From positions 434,001-498,000 of the forward strand of contig NZ_NEVK01000004.1 in NCBI RefSeq assembly GCF_002261265.1: a stretch of 64,000 nucleotides of DNA, read 5' to 3'. How positions within the stretch are numbered: the first letter of the stretch is position 1; every line of letters begins with the position of its first letter. Under the pieces are notes generated by a model. That model did no database searches, was not told where the DNA came from, and was given only the letters and a program-made list of their open reading frames with translations. This DNA comes from Bordetella genomosp. 7 (GTDB lineage Bacteria; Pseudomonadota; Gammaproteobacteria; Burkholderiales; Burkholderiaceae_B). Shown piece by piece: positions 44,490 to 53,804 of this stretch. A program made the position numbers and the translations under genes.

Positions 44490-44519
44490 ATTATAAGGCG
44501 ATTTTGGCGCCGTTGTCGA
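44490..44519 (-). promoter_or_regulatory. sigma-70 promoter for rpmI-rplT
   Basis: On the minus strand TCGACA (44514-44519) and a perfect TATAAT (44490-44495) are separated by 18 bases. It sits in the 223-base gap between the comM stop and rpmI, giving an RNA leader of roughly 175 bases. The leader contains GAAGCGAAGTA twice in tandem (12 bases apart), which may belong to an L20-binding fold. Confidence 0.75.
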
Positions 44520-44530
44520 ACGGCGCGCGC

Positions 44531-46057
44531 CTACCGCAAAGTGCACCGGTACTGAAGCGCCTCGGCAACGTGCCGGACCAGGATGAGCGGCTCGCCGTCC
44601 AGGTCGGCCACGGTACGCGCCACCCTCAACGCGCGATGCGTGGCCCTGGCCGAACCGTGCAGGCGACGCATGGCCTGCTGCAGCAAGGCCCGGCCGTCGG
44701 CGTCCAGCGCGCAGCTGGCTTCCAGGGCGGCGCCTTGCAGGCCGGCATTGGGGCCGCCCTGGCGCCGTTCCTGCTGTTCACGGCAGCGGGCCACTCGCGC
44801 GCGCACCGCCTCGGACGGCTCGCCCGGCGGGCCATCCAGCCACTCGGGCGCCGCGGCCGGCAATTCTATGGACAGGTCCAGGCGGTCGAACAGCGGGCCG
44901 GATATCCGGCCCAGGTAACGTGCCACCTGGTCGGGCGTGCAATGACAGGGACGCGCGGGGTGGCCCCGCCAGCCGCATGGGCACGGATTCATGGCGGCCA
45001 CCAGCTGGAACCGCGCCGGGTACTGTACCGCGTGACGGGCGCGCGCAATGGCCACGCGGCCGGTTTCCAGGGGTTCGCGCAGCGATTCGAGCGCGCGGCG
45101 CTCGAATTCGGGCAGTTCGTCCAGGAACAGCACACCGTGATGAGCCAGGCTCACTTCGCCCGGGCGAGGCCGCGAGCCGCCGCCGATCAGCGCGGCGGCC
45201 GTGGCGCCGTGATGCGGCGCACGGAACGGCGGTTGGCCCGACAGCGCCGCGGCCACCCCTTGCTGCCCCACCAGGCCCGCCACGGCGGCGGCTTCCAGCG
45301 CCTGGGTGCGCGACAGCGGCGGCAAAAGGCCCGGCAGGCGCTGCGCCAACATGCTTTTGCCGGCTCCCGGGGGCCCCACCATGAGCAGGCTGTGCGCCCC
45401 GGCAGCGGCCACCTCGAGCGCGCGGCGCGCCATGGGCTGCCCCCGCACGTCTGCCAGGCAGGGCAACGGGCCGGCGGGCGGCCACGCGCCAGGTTGCGCC
45501 TGGGGCAGCGGCACGGTGCCGGCCAGGTGGGCCGCCACGTCGGCCAGCGTCGCCGCCCGCAGCACACGCAGCCCGGGCACCCAGGCCGCCACTTCGGCGC
45601 TGCCTGCCGGAAGCACCAGCGCCGCCGCGGGCTGTTCGCGCGCCACGGCCAAGGCCAGGGGAAGCGGCGCGCCCACCGGCACAAGCGCCCCCGTCAGGGA
45701 AAGCTCGCCGGCCAGCACCAGGTGTTGCAGGCCCGCGGGCGCCGCGGCCCCGTCCGGCCCCGGCACGGCCACCTGGCCCGACGCGAGCAGCACGCCCAGT
45801 GCGATCGGCAAGTCGAAACGGGCCGACGCCTTGGGCAGATCGGCGGGCGACAGGTTGACCGTGAGGCGGCCATTGGGAAATTCGAAACCGCTGTTAAGAA
45901 TGGCCGCCCTCACCCGCTCGCGGCTTTCGCGCACTTCAGTGTCGGGCAGGCCCACGACGGTAAAGGCCGGCAGGCCCGGCCCCAGGTGCGTTTCGACTCG
46001 CACAGCCGGCGCCTCTGCGCCACAGAGGGCCCGGCTGGCAAGGATGGCAAGAGTCAT
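44531..46057 (-). CDS. comM: YifB/ComM-family AAA+ ATPase (Mg-chelatase-like)
   Basis: ComM is a hexameric branch-migration helicase that helps integrate DNA in natural transformation; many non-competent bacteria also keep it. The 508-aa protein has an N-terminal LonC-like domain (VETHLGPGLPAFTVVGLPDTEVRESRERVRAA). A AAA+ domain follows with Walker A MVGPPGAGKSML, Walker B GVLFLDELPEF and sensor region AAMNPCPCGWRG with its cysteines. I chose the ATG at 46057 (MTLAILASRALCG). It lies upstream of rpmI on the same strand. Confidence 0.92.
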   Translation of the reverse strand: MTLAILASRALCGAEAPAVRVETHLGPGLPAFTVVGLPDTEVRESRERVRAAILNSGFEFPNGRLTVNLSPADLPKASARFDLPIALGVLLASGQVAVPGPDGAAAPAGLQHLVLAGELSLTGALVPVGAPLPLALAVAREQPAAALVLPAGSAEVAAWVPGLRVLRAATLADVAAHLAGTVPLPQAQPGAWPPAGPLPCLADVRGQPMARRALEVAAAGAHSLLMVGPPGAGKSMLAQRLPGLLPPLSRTQALEAAAVAGLVGQQGVAAALSGQPPFRAPHHGATAAALIGGGSRPRPGEVSLAHHGVLFLDELPEFERRALESLREPLETGRVAIARARHAVQYPARFQLVAAMNPCPCGWRGHPARPCHCTPDQVARYLGRISGPLFDRLDLSIELPAAAPEWLDGPPGEPSEAVRARVARCREQQERRQGGPNAGLQGAALEASCALDADGRALLQQAMRRLHGSARATHRALRVARTVADLDGEPLILVRHVAEALQYRCTLR

Positions 46058-46151
46058 GGCGGTTGCGTATGGAAAACCGCCAGTATGCAAGCACGGCCGC
46101 GGCCCGGAAGGCCCGCCGTGCCGGGATTGTCACGCCAAGCGCGGCTGGCCC

Positions 46152-46424
46152 TCAGGCATCGGCCTGGGACGAGGGGCCGCCCTCCAGCGCGGCCACGCGC
46201 GCTTCCAGTTGACGCACCTGCGCATCGAGCTGATCAACCCGCTCGCGCGCACGCGCCAGCAACTCGGTCTGCACATCGAATTCTTCGCGCGTGATCAGGT
46301 CCATCCGGGTGAACGCCTGGCCCATCATGGCCTTGACGTTGCGTTCGAGATCGGCCGCCGGGCTGCGGGCGATCAGGTCGGACAGGTTCTTCTGAAAATC
46401 TTCAAGCCACTGCGTGCGGTTCAT
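46152..46424 (-). CDS. ubiK: UbiK-type accessory factor (BMFP family)
   Basis: UbiK aids the soluble ubiquinone-synthesis complex with UbiJ. The 90-aa protein starts MNRTQWLEDFQKNLSDLIARSPAADLERNVKAMMGQAF and ends in a coiled coil (LDAQVRQLEARVAALEGG) that drives trimer formation. I chose the ATG at 46424; a longer open frame upstream runs through non-conserved sequence. It lies upstream of comM on the same strand. The gap 46425-47055 before glnK on the other strand holds regulatory sites but no gene that I can support. Confidence 0.87.
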   Translation of the reverse strand: MNRTQWLEDFQKNLSDLIARSPAADLERNVKAMMGQAFTRMDLITREEFDVQTELLARARERVDQLDAQVRQLEARVAALEGGPSSQADA

Positions 46425-46461
46425 GACATCCTCGCATTCATGTTCGGTGCCTACAGTGTAG

Positions 46462-47394
<933 letters not shown>

Positions 47395-47429
47395 ACAACG
47401 ATAAAGAAAGATGCATTGGAGCCTGAAAA

Positions 47430-48668
47430 ATGGATAAAGCGGATATCTCCTGGTTGCTTGTTTCCACCCTGCTGGTATTGATGATGGCCGTGCCGGGTCT
47501 CGCGCTGTTCTATGGCGGGATGGTGCGCAGCAAGAACGTACTGTCCGTGCTGCTGCAGGTGCTCTGCACCTTCGCCCTGGGCATCGTGCTGTGGTTCGTC
47601 TATGGTTACTCACTGGCTTTCACCGAAGGCAACGCGTTCTTCGGGGGCCTTTCGCGGGCATTCTTCTCGGGCATGTTCACGCCGGCCGACGGGTCGTACG
47701 CCATGTCCGGCACCCTGACCGAACTGTTGTTCGCATCGTTCCAGGCCACCTTCGCGGGCATCACGTGCGCGCTGATCGTGGGCAGCTTCGCCGAGCGCGC
47801 ACGGTTCTCGGCCGTGCTGGTCTTCACGGTGATCTGGTTCACCTTCGCCTACGTTCCCATCGCGCATATGGTGTGGTTCGCCTCGGACACGGCGCCCGGC
47901 CTGCTGAATGCGCGCGGCGCGCTGGATTTCGCCGGCGGCACGGTTGTGCATATCAATGCAGGCATCGCGGGCCTGGTGGGCGCGTATGTGGTGGGCAAGC
48001 GGCTGGGTTATGGCCGTGAAGCCATGCAGCCGCACAACCTGTCGATGACCTTCATCGGCGCGGCCCTGCTGTGGGTGGGCTGGTTCGGCTTCAATGCGGG
48101 TTCGGCGCTGGCCGCCAACGGCGGCGCCACGCTGGCGTTCTTCAACACCATGATCGCCACGGCGGGCGCGGTGCTGGCCTGGCTGTTTACCGAATGGGCC
48201 GTCAAGGGCAAGCCTTCGATGCTGGGCGCGGCCTCGGGCGCCATCGCCGGCCTGGTAGGCATCACGCCCGCCGCCGGCCTGGTGGGCCCCGGCGGAGCGT
48301 TGGTCATCGGCGTGTCCGCCGGCATCATTTGCGTGTGGGGGGTCAATGGCCTGAAGCGCATGCTGCGCGCCGACGACGCCCTGGATGTATTCGGCGTGCA
48401 TGGCGTGGGCGGTATCGTGGGCGCCTTGCTGACCGGCGTGTTCAACGCGCAAGCGCTGGGCGGCCCGGGCCTGGAAAGCGCCGGCCAGATCCTCGGCCAA
48501 GTGTGGGTGCAGCTCGAGGGCGTGCTGCTGACCATTGTGTGGTCGGGCGTGGTGGCCTGGATCGCGTACAAGATCGCCAATGCGCTGTGCGGCCTGCGGG
48601 TTCCCGAAGACCAGGAGCGTGAGGGCCTCGACGTCACCAGCCACGGCGAATCGGCCTATCACAGCTGA
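47430..48668 (+). CDS. amtB: ammonium transporter AmtB
   Basis: AmtB is a trimeric inner-membrane ammonium channel. The 412-aa protein has eleven membrane segments. The two pore histidines lie in GTVVHINAGIAGLVG and DVFGVHGVGGIVGALL, and AFYGGMVRSKN-like LALFYGGMVRSKNVLSVLL is the family signature. The N-terminus has no separate cleavable signal of the E. coli type, as in many beta-proteobacteria. The cytoplasmic tail after residue 385 is short and polar. It forms an operon with glnK and ends in two hairpins. Confidence 0.96.
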   Translation: MDKADISWLLVSTLLVLMMAVPGLALFYGGMVRSKNVLSVLLQVLCTFALGIVLWFVYGYSLAFTEGNAFFGGLSRAFFSGMFTPADGSYAMSGTLTELLFASFQATFAGITCALIVGSFAERARFSAVLVFTVIWFTFAYVPIAHMVWFASDTAPGLLNARGALDFAGGTVVHINAGIAGLVGAYVVGKRLGYGREAMQPHNLSMTFIGAALLWVGWFGFNAGSALAANGGATLAFFNTMIATAGAVLAWLFTEWAVKGKPSMLGAASGAIAGLVGITPAAGLVGPGGALVIGVSAGIICVWGVNGLKRMLRADDALDVFGVHGVGGIVGALLTGVFNAQALGGPGLESAGQILGQVWVQLEGVLLTIVWSGVVAWIAYKIANALCGLRVPEDQEREGLDVTSHGESAYHS

Positions 48669-48680
48669 TCCGCATCATCT

Positions 48681-48743
48681 GCCAGGGCCTTGGGGCCCTG
48701 GCACTGCCGTTTGCAACGCCGCGCCTGCGGCGTTGCTGTTTTT
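48681..48743 (+). terminator. double hairpin terminator after amtB
   Basis: GCCAGGGCC/GGCCCTGGC (48681-48702) and CAACGCCGC/GCGGCGTTG (48714-48735) are two perfect 9-bp stems with 4-base loops. CTGTTTTT follows the second. The second is the Rho-independent terminator of glnK-amtB. Confidence 0.88.
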
Positions 48744-48799
48744 CGCGGCCGAGGCCGCCGCGAAGCGACCAGCCAAGCCACCCGCGCGGGCGCTGCGGG

Positions 48800-49537
48800 T
48801 CAGGCGGTTTCCTCGGTTTCGCCCAGGTAGGCCGCGCGCACTTTGGGGTCGGTAAGCAGTTCGCGCGCCGGCCCCGACAGGGTCAGCGACCCGGACTCCA
48901 TCACGTAGCCGCGATGGCTGTGTTCAAGCGCCAGCCTGGCATTCTGCTCGATTAGCAGGATCGTCACGCCTTCGTCCGCAATGGCCCGCACCACTTCGAA
49001 GACTTTCTCCACCATCAGGGGCGCGAGCCCCATCGAGGGTTCGTCCAGCAGCAGCAGCCGTGGCCGCGCGATCATTGCGCGGCCCATGGCCACCATCTGC
49101 TGCTCGCCGCCCGACAAGGTGCCCGCGGGCTGCCTGCGCCTTTCGGCCAGGCGCGGAAACAGCGTGAATACGTGCTCGGTATCGCGGCGCACCTGGGCCG
49201 CGTCGCGACGCACGTAGGCGCCCATGGCCAGGTTTTCTTCAATGGTGAGCTGGCCGAATATACCCCGCCCTTCGGGCACCATGACCAGGCCCTGCCGCAC
49301 CAGTTCGAACGATTTTCGACCCTTGATGGACTGGCCGTCATAGACAATATCGCCGTCCGATGGCGGCACCAGTCCGCAGATGGCCCGCAGGGTCGTGCTC
49401 TTGCCGGCGCCATTGGCGCCGATCAGGCACACCAGCTCCCCGGCATTGACATGCAGGTCGATGCCGCGCACCGCGCGTATTCCTCCATACGCGACCGCCA
49501 GGCCGCGCAACTCAAGTAAAGGCTGGGTCGCGCTCAT
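48800..49537 (-). CDS. livF: branched-chain amino-acid-type ABC transporter ATPase LivF
   Basis: LivF is one of the two ATPases of a type I importer of the HAAT family. The 245-aa product has Walker A LIGANGAGKSTT, the signature LSGGEQQMVAMGRA and Walker B LLLLDEPSMGLAP, then LLIEQNARLAL with the switch His/Gln region. MVPEGRGIFGQLTIEENL is typical of LivF. I chose the ATG at 49537 (MSATQPLLELRGL); it overlaps the livG stop by four bases. It is the last gene of livHMGF. Confidence 0.94.
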   Translation of the reverse strand: MSATQPLLELRGLAVAYGGIRAVRGIDLHVNAGELVCLIGANGAGKSTTLRAICGLVPPSDGDIVYDGQSIKGRKSFELVRQGLVMVPEGRGIFGQLTIEENLAMGAYVRRDAAQVRRDTEHVFTLFPRLAERRRQPAGTLSGGEQQMVAMGRAMIARPRLLLLDEPSMGLAPLMVEKVFEVVRAIADEGVTILLIEQNARLALEHSHRGYVMESGSLTLSGPARELLTDPKVRAAYLGETEETA

Positions 49538-50337
49538 GATGCTTGCTCCGATGATTGCGCGGGCGCGTCGTGGGCCGCGCCCGCGCCCAGGTAGGCCTCT
49601 ATCACCTTGGGGTCGCGCTGCACCTGGGCGGGCCTGCCTTGCGCGAGCACCTTGCCGTATTCCAGCACCAGCACCCGGTCGCACAGCCCCATGACCAGTT
49701 TCATGTCGTGTTCGATCAGCAGCACGGTGATGCCGTCGGCGCGGATCTTCTCGATCAACTGCCGCAGCACCAGCGTTTCGGACGCGTTCATGCCGGCAGC
49801 GGGCTCGTCCAGCGCCAGCAGCTTGGGCTCGGTTGCCAGCGCCCGGGCGATCTCCAGGCGCCGCTGGTCGCCATACGACAGCGAGCGCGCCACGTCGTTG
49901 GCGCGCGCCGCGATACCGACGTATTCCAGCAGTTCGTGCGCGCGACGCTCGATGGCCGCCTCTTCGGCGCGCTCGGCGCGCGTGCGGAAAATGGCGCCCA
50001 GCACCCCGGCGCCGGTGCGCACGTGCCGTCCGATCATCACGTTCTCGATCGCGCTCAGGTTGGCAAACAGACGGATGTTCTGGAAGGTGCGCGCCAGCCC
50101 GGCCTGCGCCACTTCGTGAGGCTTCAGGCCGGTAAGCGCGGAACCGTCGAACATGCAGCGGCCTTCCTCGGGGATATACAGGCCGGTCAGCACGTTGAAC
50201 AGCGTGGTCTTGCCGGCGCCGTTCGGGCCGATCAGGCCATAGATTTCGCCTGCCTGTATGTCGAAGCTGACATCGCTCAGGGCGCGCAGGCCCCCGAACC
50301 GCTTGCCCAGGCCTTCGGCTTTCAGGATAGTGCTCAT
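49534..50337 (-). CDS. livG: branched-chain amino-acid-type ABC transporter ATPase LivG
   Basis: LivG is the partner ATPase of LivF. The 267-aa product has Walker A LIGPNGAGKTTLFN, signature LSYGDQRRLEIARAL and Walker B LLALDEPAAGMN. LARTFQNIRLFANLSAIENVMIGRH is typical of LivG. The ATG at 50337 overlaps the livM stop by four bases, and livF starts inside its last codons. Strict coupling of all four genes suggests equal synthesis. Confidence 0.94.
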   Translation of the reverse strand: MSTILKAEGLGKRFGGLRALSDVSFDIQAGEIYGLIGPNGAGKTTLFNVLTGLYIPEEGRCMFDGSALTGLKPHEVAQAGLARTFQNIRLFANLSAIENVMIGRHVRTGAGVLGAIFRTRAERAEEAAIERRAHELLEYVGIAARANDVARSLSYGDQRRLEIARALATEPKLLALDEPAAGMNASETLVLRQLIEKIRADGITVLLIEHDMKLVMGLCDRVLVLEYGKVLAQGRPAQVQRDPKVIEAYLGAGAAHDAPAQSSEQAS

Positions 50338-51419
50338 GCCTGGCCTCCGGTCTGGGTGGTGAGTTCGCGCTTGCGCACCGCCGAAGGCCACAGTCCGGCT
50401 GGACGGAACAGCATGACGCACACCATGGCCAGGCCGAACAGCAGCATGCGGATGCCTTCCGGATCGAGCACCACTTCGCCGAACACCAGCCGTTGCAGGG
50501 GCTCGACCACCGCGCGCAGAAACTCCGGCAGCGCGGCCAGCAGAATGGCGCCGAGGATCACGCCCGGAATATTGCCCATGCCCCCCAGCACGACCATGCA
50601 CAGCACGGAAATGGATTCGGTCAGGCTGAAGCTTTCCGGGCTGACGAAACCCTGCATCGAGGCAAAAAGCGAACCCGCGATGCCGCCGAACGAGGCGCCC
50701 ATGGCAAACGCGAGCAGCTTGATGTTGCGGGTATTGATACCCATGGCCTTGGCCGCGATCTCGTCTTCGCGCACGGCCTCCCATGCACGGCCGATGCGCG
50801 AGTTCTGCAGGCGCACGCACACCAGAACAATCAGCAGCGTCAGGCCCAACAGCAGGTAGTAGTACTTTTCCGGGCCGGTGATGCGCATGCCCAGTATCGA
50901 CTCGCTGCGGCCGAACATGAATTCACCAACCTTGAAGCCGTCGATGCGGTTGATGCCCTGCGGGCCGTTGGTGATGTTTACCGGGGCGTTGAGGTTATTG
51001 AGGAAGATGCGGATGATCTCGCCAAAACCCAGCGTGACAATGGCCAGGTAATCGCCGCGCAGCTTCAGGGTGGGCGCGCCGAGCAGCACGCCGAACAGGC
51101 ATGCCAGCCCCAGGCTGATGGGCAGGATGACCCAGAACGGCAAGTGCAGGCCGAAATGCGGCGAAGCGAGCAGCGCCCACGTATAGGCGCCGACGGCATA
51201 AAAGGCGATGTAGCCCAGGTCGAGCAGCCCCGCGAAGCCCACCACGATATTCAGGCCCAGCGCCAGCATCACGTACAGCAGAGCGAAGTTGAGTATGCGC
51301 ACCCAGCTCTGCCCTGCCGCGCCAAGCACGAAGGGCAGCACCGCCAGCGCCACGCCGATAAGCACGACGCCCACCAGCATGCGGGGCGACAGGCCGTGTT
51401 TGTTCAGTGCCGCCTTCAT
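50334..51419 (-). CDS. livM: branched-chain amino-acid-type ABC permease LivM
   Basis: LivM is one half of the membrane channel. The 361-aa protein has about ten hydrophobic segments and the family motifs NIVVGFAGLLDLGYIAFYAVGAYT and TLKLRGDYLAIVTLGFGEI. WEAVREDEIAAKAMGIN is the EAA-like coupling loop that contacts the ATPase. It starts four bases inside the end of livH and its stop overlaps livG. Confidence 0.94.
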   Translation of the reverse strand: MKAALNKHGLSPRMLVGVVLIGVALAVLPFVLGAAGQSWVRILNFALLYVMLALGLNIVVGFAGLLDLGYIAFYAVGAYTWALLASPHFGLHLPFWVILPISLGLACLFGVLLGAPTLKLRGDYLAIVTLGFGEIIRIFLNNLNAPVNITNGPQGINRIDGFKVGEFMFGRSESILGMRITGPEKYYYLLLGLTLLIVLVCVRLQNSRIGRAWEAVREDEIAAKAMGINTRNIKLLAFAMGASFGGIAGSLFASMQGFVSPESFSLTESISVLCMVVLGGMGNIPGVILGAILLAALPEFLRAVVEPLQRLVFGEVVLDPEGIRMLLFGLAMVCVMLFRPAGLWPSAVRKRELTTQTGGQA

Positions 51420-52345
51420 GCGCGGTCTCCCACGCGCTCGCCCAGCAGGCCGGACGGGCGGAAGATCAGCACCATGACCAGTACCACGAACGCGAACACG
51501 TCCTGATAGTGGCTGCCCAGGAATCCCCCGGTCAGGTCGCCAATGTAGCCGGCTCCAAGCGCTTCGATGATGCCCAGCAGCAGGCCGCCGGCCATGGCGC
51601 CCGCCAGGTTGCCGATGCCGCCCAGCACCGCGGCGGTAAAGGCCTTCAGGCCCAGCATGAAACCCATGGTGTACTGCGCCACGCCGTAATAGGTGGTGAC
51701 CATCATGCCGGCCACCGCGGCCAGCGCCGAGCCGATCAGGAACGCAGCCGAAATCACGGTATTGATGTCCACGCCCATCAGGCCGGCCACCTCGCGGTTC
51801 TGTGCGGTGGCGCGCATGGCCGTGCCCAGGCGGGTCTTGTGCACGACCAGCAGCAGCGCGCCCATGATCAGCGCAGCGATCACCACGATGGCGATCTGCA
51901 GCGAGCTCATGCGCGCCCCGGCCAGTTCATACACCTGGGGGTGCAGCACCTGCGGAAAATTCAGGTAGTTGCGGCCCCACACCATCATGGCCACGTTCTG
52001 CAGGATGATGGACACGCCTATGGCGGTAATGAGCGCCGCCAGGCGTGGCGCGCGGCGCAACGGCCGGTACGCCAGGCGCTCGGCCGTCCAGCCCACTCCC
52101 ATGCACAGCGGCACCGACACCAGCAGGCCCGCGCCCAGGACCGCGAACGCGGACACCGTGGGGTCGCCGCCGACCAGCGCCGCCGCGATCATGGTGGCCG
52201 CCATGGCGCCGATCATCACGACGTCGCCATGGGCGAAGTTGATCAATCCGATGATGCCGTACACCATCGTGTAGCCCAGCGCCACAAGCGCATAGACGCT
52301 ACCCAGCGTCAGGCCGTTAATGAGTTGTTGAATGAAGATGTCCAT
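51416..52345 (-). CDS. livH: branched-chain amino-acid-type ABC permease LivH
   Basis: LivH is the other channel half. The 309-aa protein begins MDIFIQQLINGLTLGSVYALVALGYTMVYGIIGLINFAHGDV, which is characteristic of the family, and has about eight membrane segments. The coupling loop is GTAMRATAQNREVAGLMGVD. It is the first of the coupled livHMGF set and lies 113 bases after livK, with a strong hairpin between them. Confidence 0.95.
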   Translation of the reverse strand: MDIFIQQLINGLTLGSVYALVALGYTMVYGIIGLINFAHGDVVMIGAMAATMIAAALVGGDPTVSAFAVLGAGLLVSVPLCMGVGWTAERLAYRPLRRAPRLAALITAIGVSIILQNVAMMVWGRNYLNFPQVLHPQVYELAGARMSSLQIAIVVIAALIMGALLLVVHKTRLGTAMRATAQNREVAGLMGVDINTVISAAFLIGSALAAVAGMMVTTYYGVAQYTMGFMLGLKAFTAAVLGGIGNLAGAMAGGLLLGIIEALGAGYIGDLTGGFLGSHYQDVFAFVVLVMVLIFRPSGLLGERVGDRA

Positions 52346-52384
52346 AAGGCCCGGGCTCGACAGGTGCTCATTGAGAGAAACGCC

Positions 52385-52414
52385 GCACGGCGCGGACGCG
52401 GTGCCGCGCCGTGC
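52385..52414 (-). terminator. 11-bp GC hairpin between livK and livH
   Basis: GCACGGCGCGG and CCGCGCCGTGC pair perfectly around an 8-base loop. It lies 45 bases after the livK stop and has no T-run. It likely protects livK mRNA or lowers read-through, giving more binding protein than membrane components, which is common in such operons. Confidence 0.7.
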
Positions 52415-52458
52415 TCACGCGCGCACGGCCGTCCCGCGCGCGCATCCCGCCGGCTCGC

Positions 52459-53604
52459 TCAGTCGGCCTGGCTTACCATGGTCTGGACCATTTCCCACTT
52501 GCCGTTCTTGACCTGGTAGATGGTGACCGAGACCTCTTTCAGGTCGCCCTTGGAGTCATAGGCGATGTGTTCGCTCGTGGCGCCTTTGCGCTGCAGCTGC
52601 GCAAGCTTGGGCAGGTAGTCTTCCGGATTGGCCGAATCGGCTTGCTCGATGGCGGTGATCATGTTCCAGGCGCCGTCGTAGGCATAGGGCGCGTAGACGC
52701 CGGGCGCCTTCTTGAAGCGGGCTTCGTAGCGCTGCGCGAAGTCTTTGCCGGCCGCCATCTGCTCCAGCGGCACGCCCGCCAGCGACGCGTACGTGCCGTC
52801 GGCCGCGTCGCCCGCCAGCTTGATGAAGGTATCGCTGCGCGTCATCTCGCCGGACACCAGCGGCGCCTGGATGCCCAGGCGCACGAGCTGCCGCTTCATG
52901 GGGCCCGATTGCGCGTCCAGGCCGCCATAGAAAATGGCATCCGGGCCCGCGGCCTTGATGTTGGTAAGAATGGACGTGAAGTCGTTGGCCTTGTCGGTGG
53001 TGTACTCGCGGCGCACGATCTCGCCGCCGGCCTTCTTGACGGCCTTCTCGACTTCGTCGGCCAGGCCCTGGCCGTAGGCCGTGCGGTCGTCGATGATCGC
53101 GACCTTCTTGGCATTGAGCTTCTCGACAATGAACTGCCCCACCGCAGCGCCCTGCTGGGTGTCGCTGGTCATCATGCGGAAGGTCGTGTCGTAGCCCTGG
53201 CTGGTATATTCGGGCGAGGTCGCCATGGCGATCTGCGGCAGCCCGGCCTCGTTGTAGACGCGCGACGCCGGAATGGTGGTGCCCGAGTTGAAGTGGCCGA
53301 GAATGCCGTCGACGTCTTCATCGACCAATTGCTGGGCCACTTGCACGGCGGTGCGCGGGTCGGCCTGGTCGTCGCGCGACACCAGCACGAATTTCGCGGT
53401 TTCGCCATCGACCTTGATACCCTTCTTATTGGCCTCTTCGAGCGCGAGCGTCAGGCCATTTTGCATGTCTTCGCCGTAGTGTGACTGCGGGCCTGTCAGG
53501 GGCGCCGCAAAACCGAACTTGATTTCTTCGGCGTGCGCGGCACCGGCCACGCAGGCCGCGGCGAAAGCGGCCAGCAAGGCCGGGCGGGAAAATGCGGATT
53601 TCAT
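52459..53604 (-). CDS. livK: periplasmic branched-chain amino-acid-type binding protein
   Basis: The 381-aa protein has a signal peptide cut after AGAAHA near residue 25. The mature type I periplasmic fold starts EEIKFGFAAPLTGPQSHYGEDMQNG. VLVSRDDQADPRTAVQVAQQLV, GHFNSGTTIPASRVY and IAMATSPEYTSQGYDTTFR are typical of LivJ/LivK. It supplies LivHMGF. Leu/Ile/Val is the default ligand, but HAAT receptors also bind proline-like amino acids, amides and aromatic acids. The putA neighbour and shared GGGTT boxes make an amino-acid ligand such as proline worth testing. Confidence 0.9.
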   Translation of the reverse strand: MKSAFSRPALLAAFAAACVAGAAHAEEIKFGFAAPLTGPQSHYGEDMQNGLTLALEEANKKGIKVDGETAKFVLVSRDDQADPRTAVQVAQQLVDEDVDGILGHFNSGTTIPASRVYNEAGLPQIAMATSPEYTSQGYDTTFRMMTSDTQQGAAVGQFIVEKLNAKKVAIIDDRTAYGQGLADEVEKAVKKAGGEIVRREYTTDKANDFTSILTNIKAAGPDAIFYGGLDAQSGPMKRQLVRLGIQAPLVSGEMTRSDTFIKLAGDAADGTYASLAGVPLEQMAAGKDFAQRYEARFKKAPGVYAPYAYDGAWNMITAIEQADSANPEDYLPKLAQLQRKGATSEHIAYDSKGDLKEVSVTIYQVKNGKWEMVQTMVSQAD

Positions 53605-53779
53605 GTGAACCCTCCTGTGTGAATGGGGCGATACATTTGCCTGACGCGCTTGTGGCGCGGCAAGCTAATCATTGTCGACCTGAAATGCGCGGGCGGTCAG
53701 CCCGGGCAAGTCCGCAGTGGCGGGCTGCCTGGAAGTAGCACCGAATTTTCAATCAGGTGCAACCCCCGGCGCTATTGGC

Positions 53780-53804
53780 GATAACCCGTGTACAACCCGT
53801 TATC
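53780..53804. promoter_or_regulatory. AACCCG boxes at the putA end, upstream of livK
   Basis: The stretch has an outer dyad GATAAC/GTTATC and two direct ACCCG copies; on the minus strand it reads GGGTTGTA and GGGTTATC, and GGGTTGCA follows at 53758-53765. The same GGGTTGTA half-site forms the palindrome upstream of putA. The rest of the 53605-53779 gap holds no gene. Confidence 0.5.
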
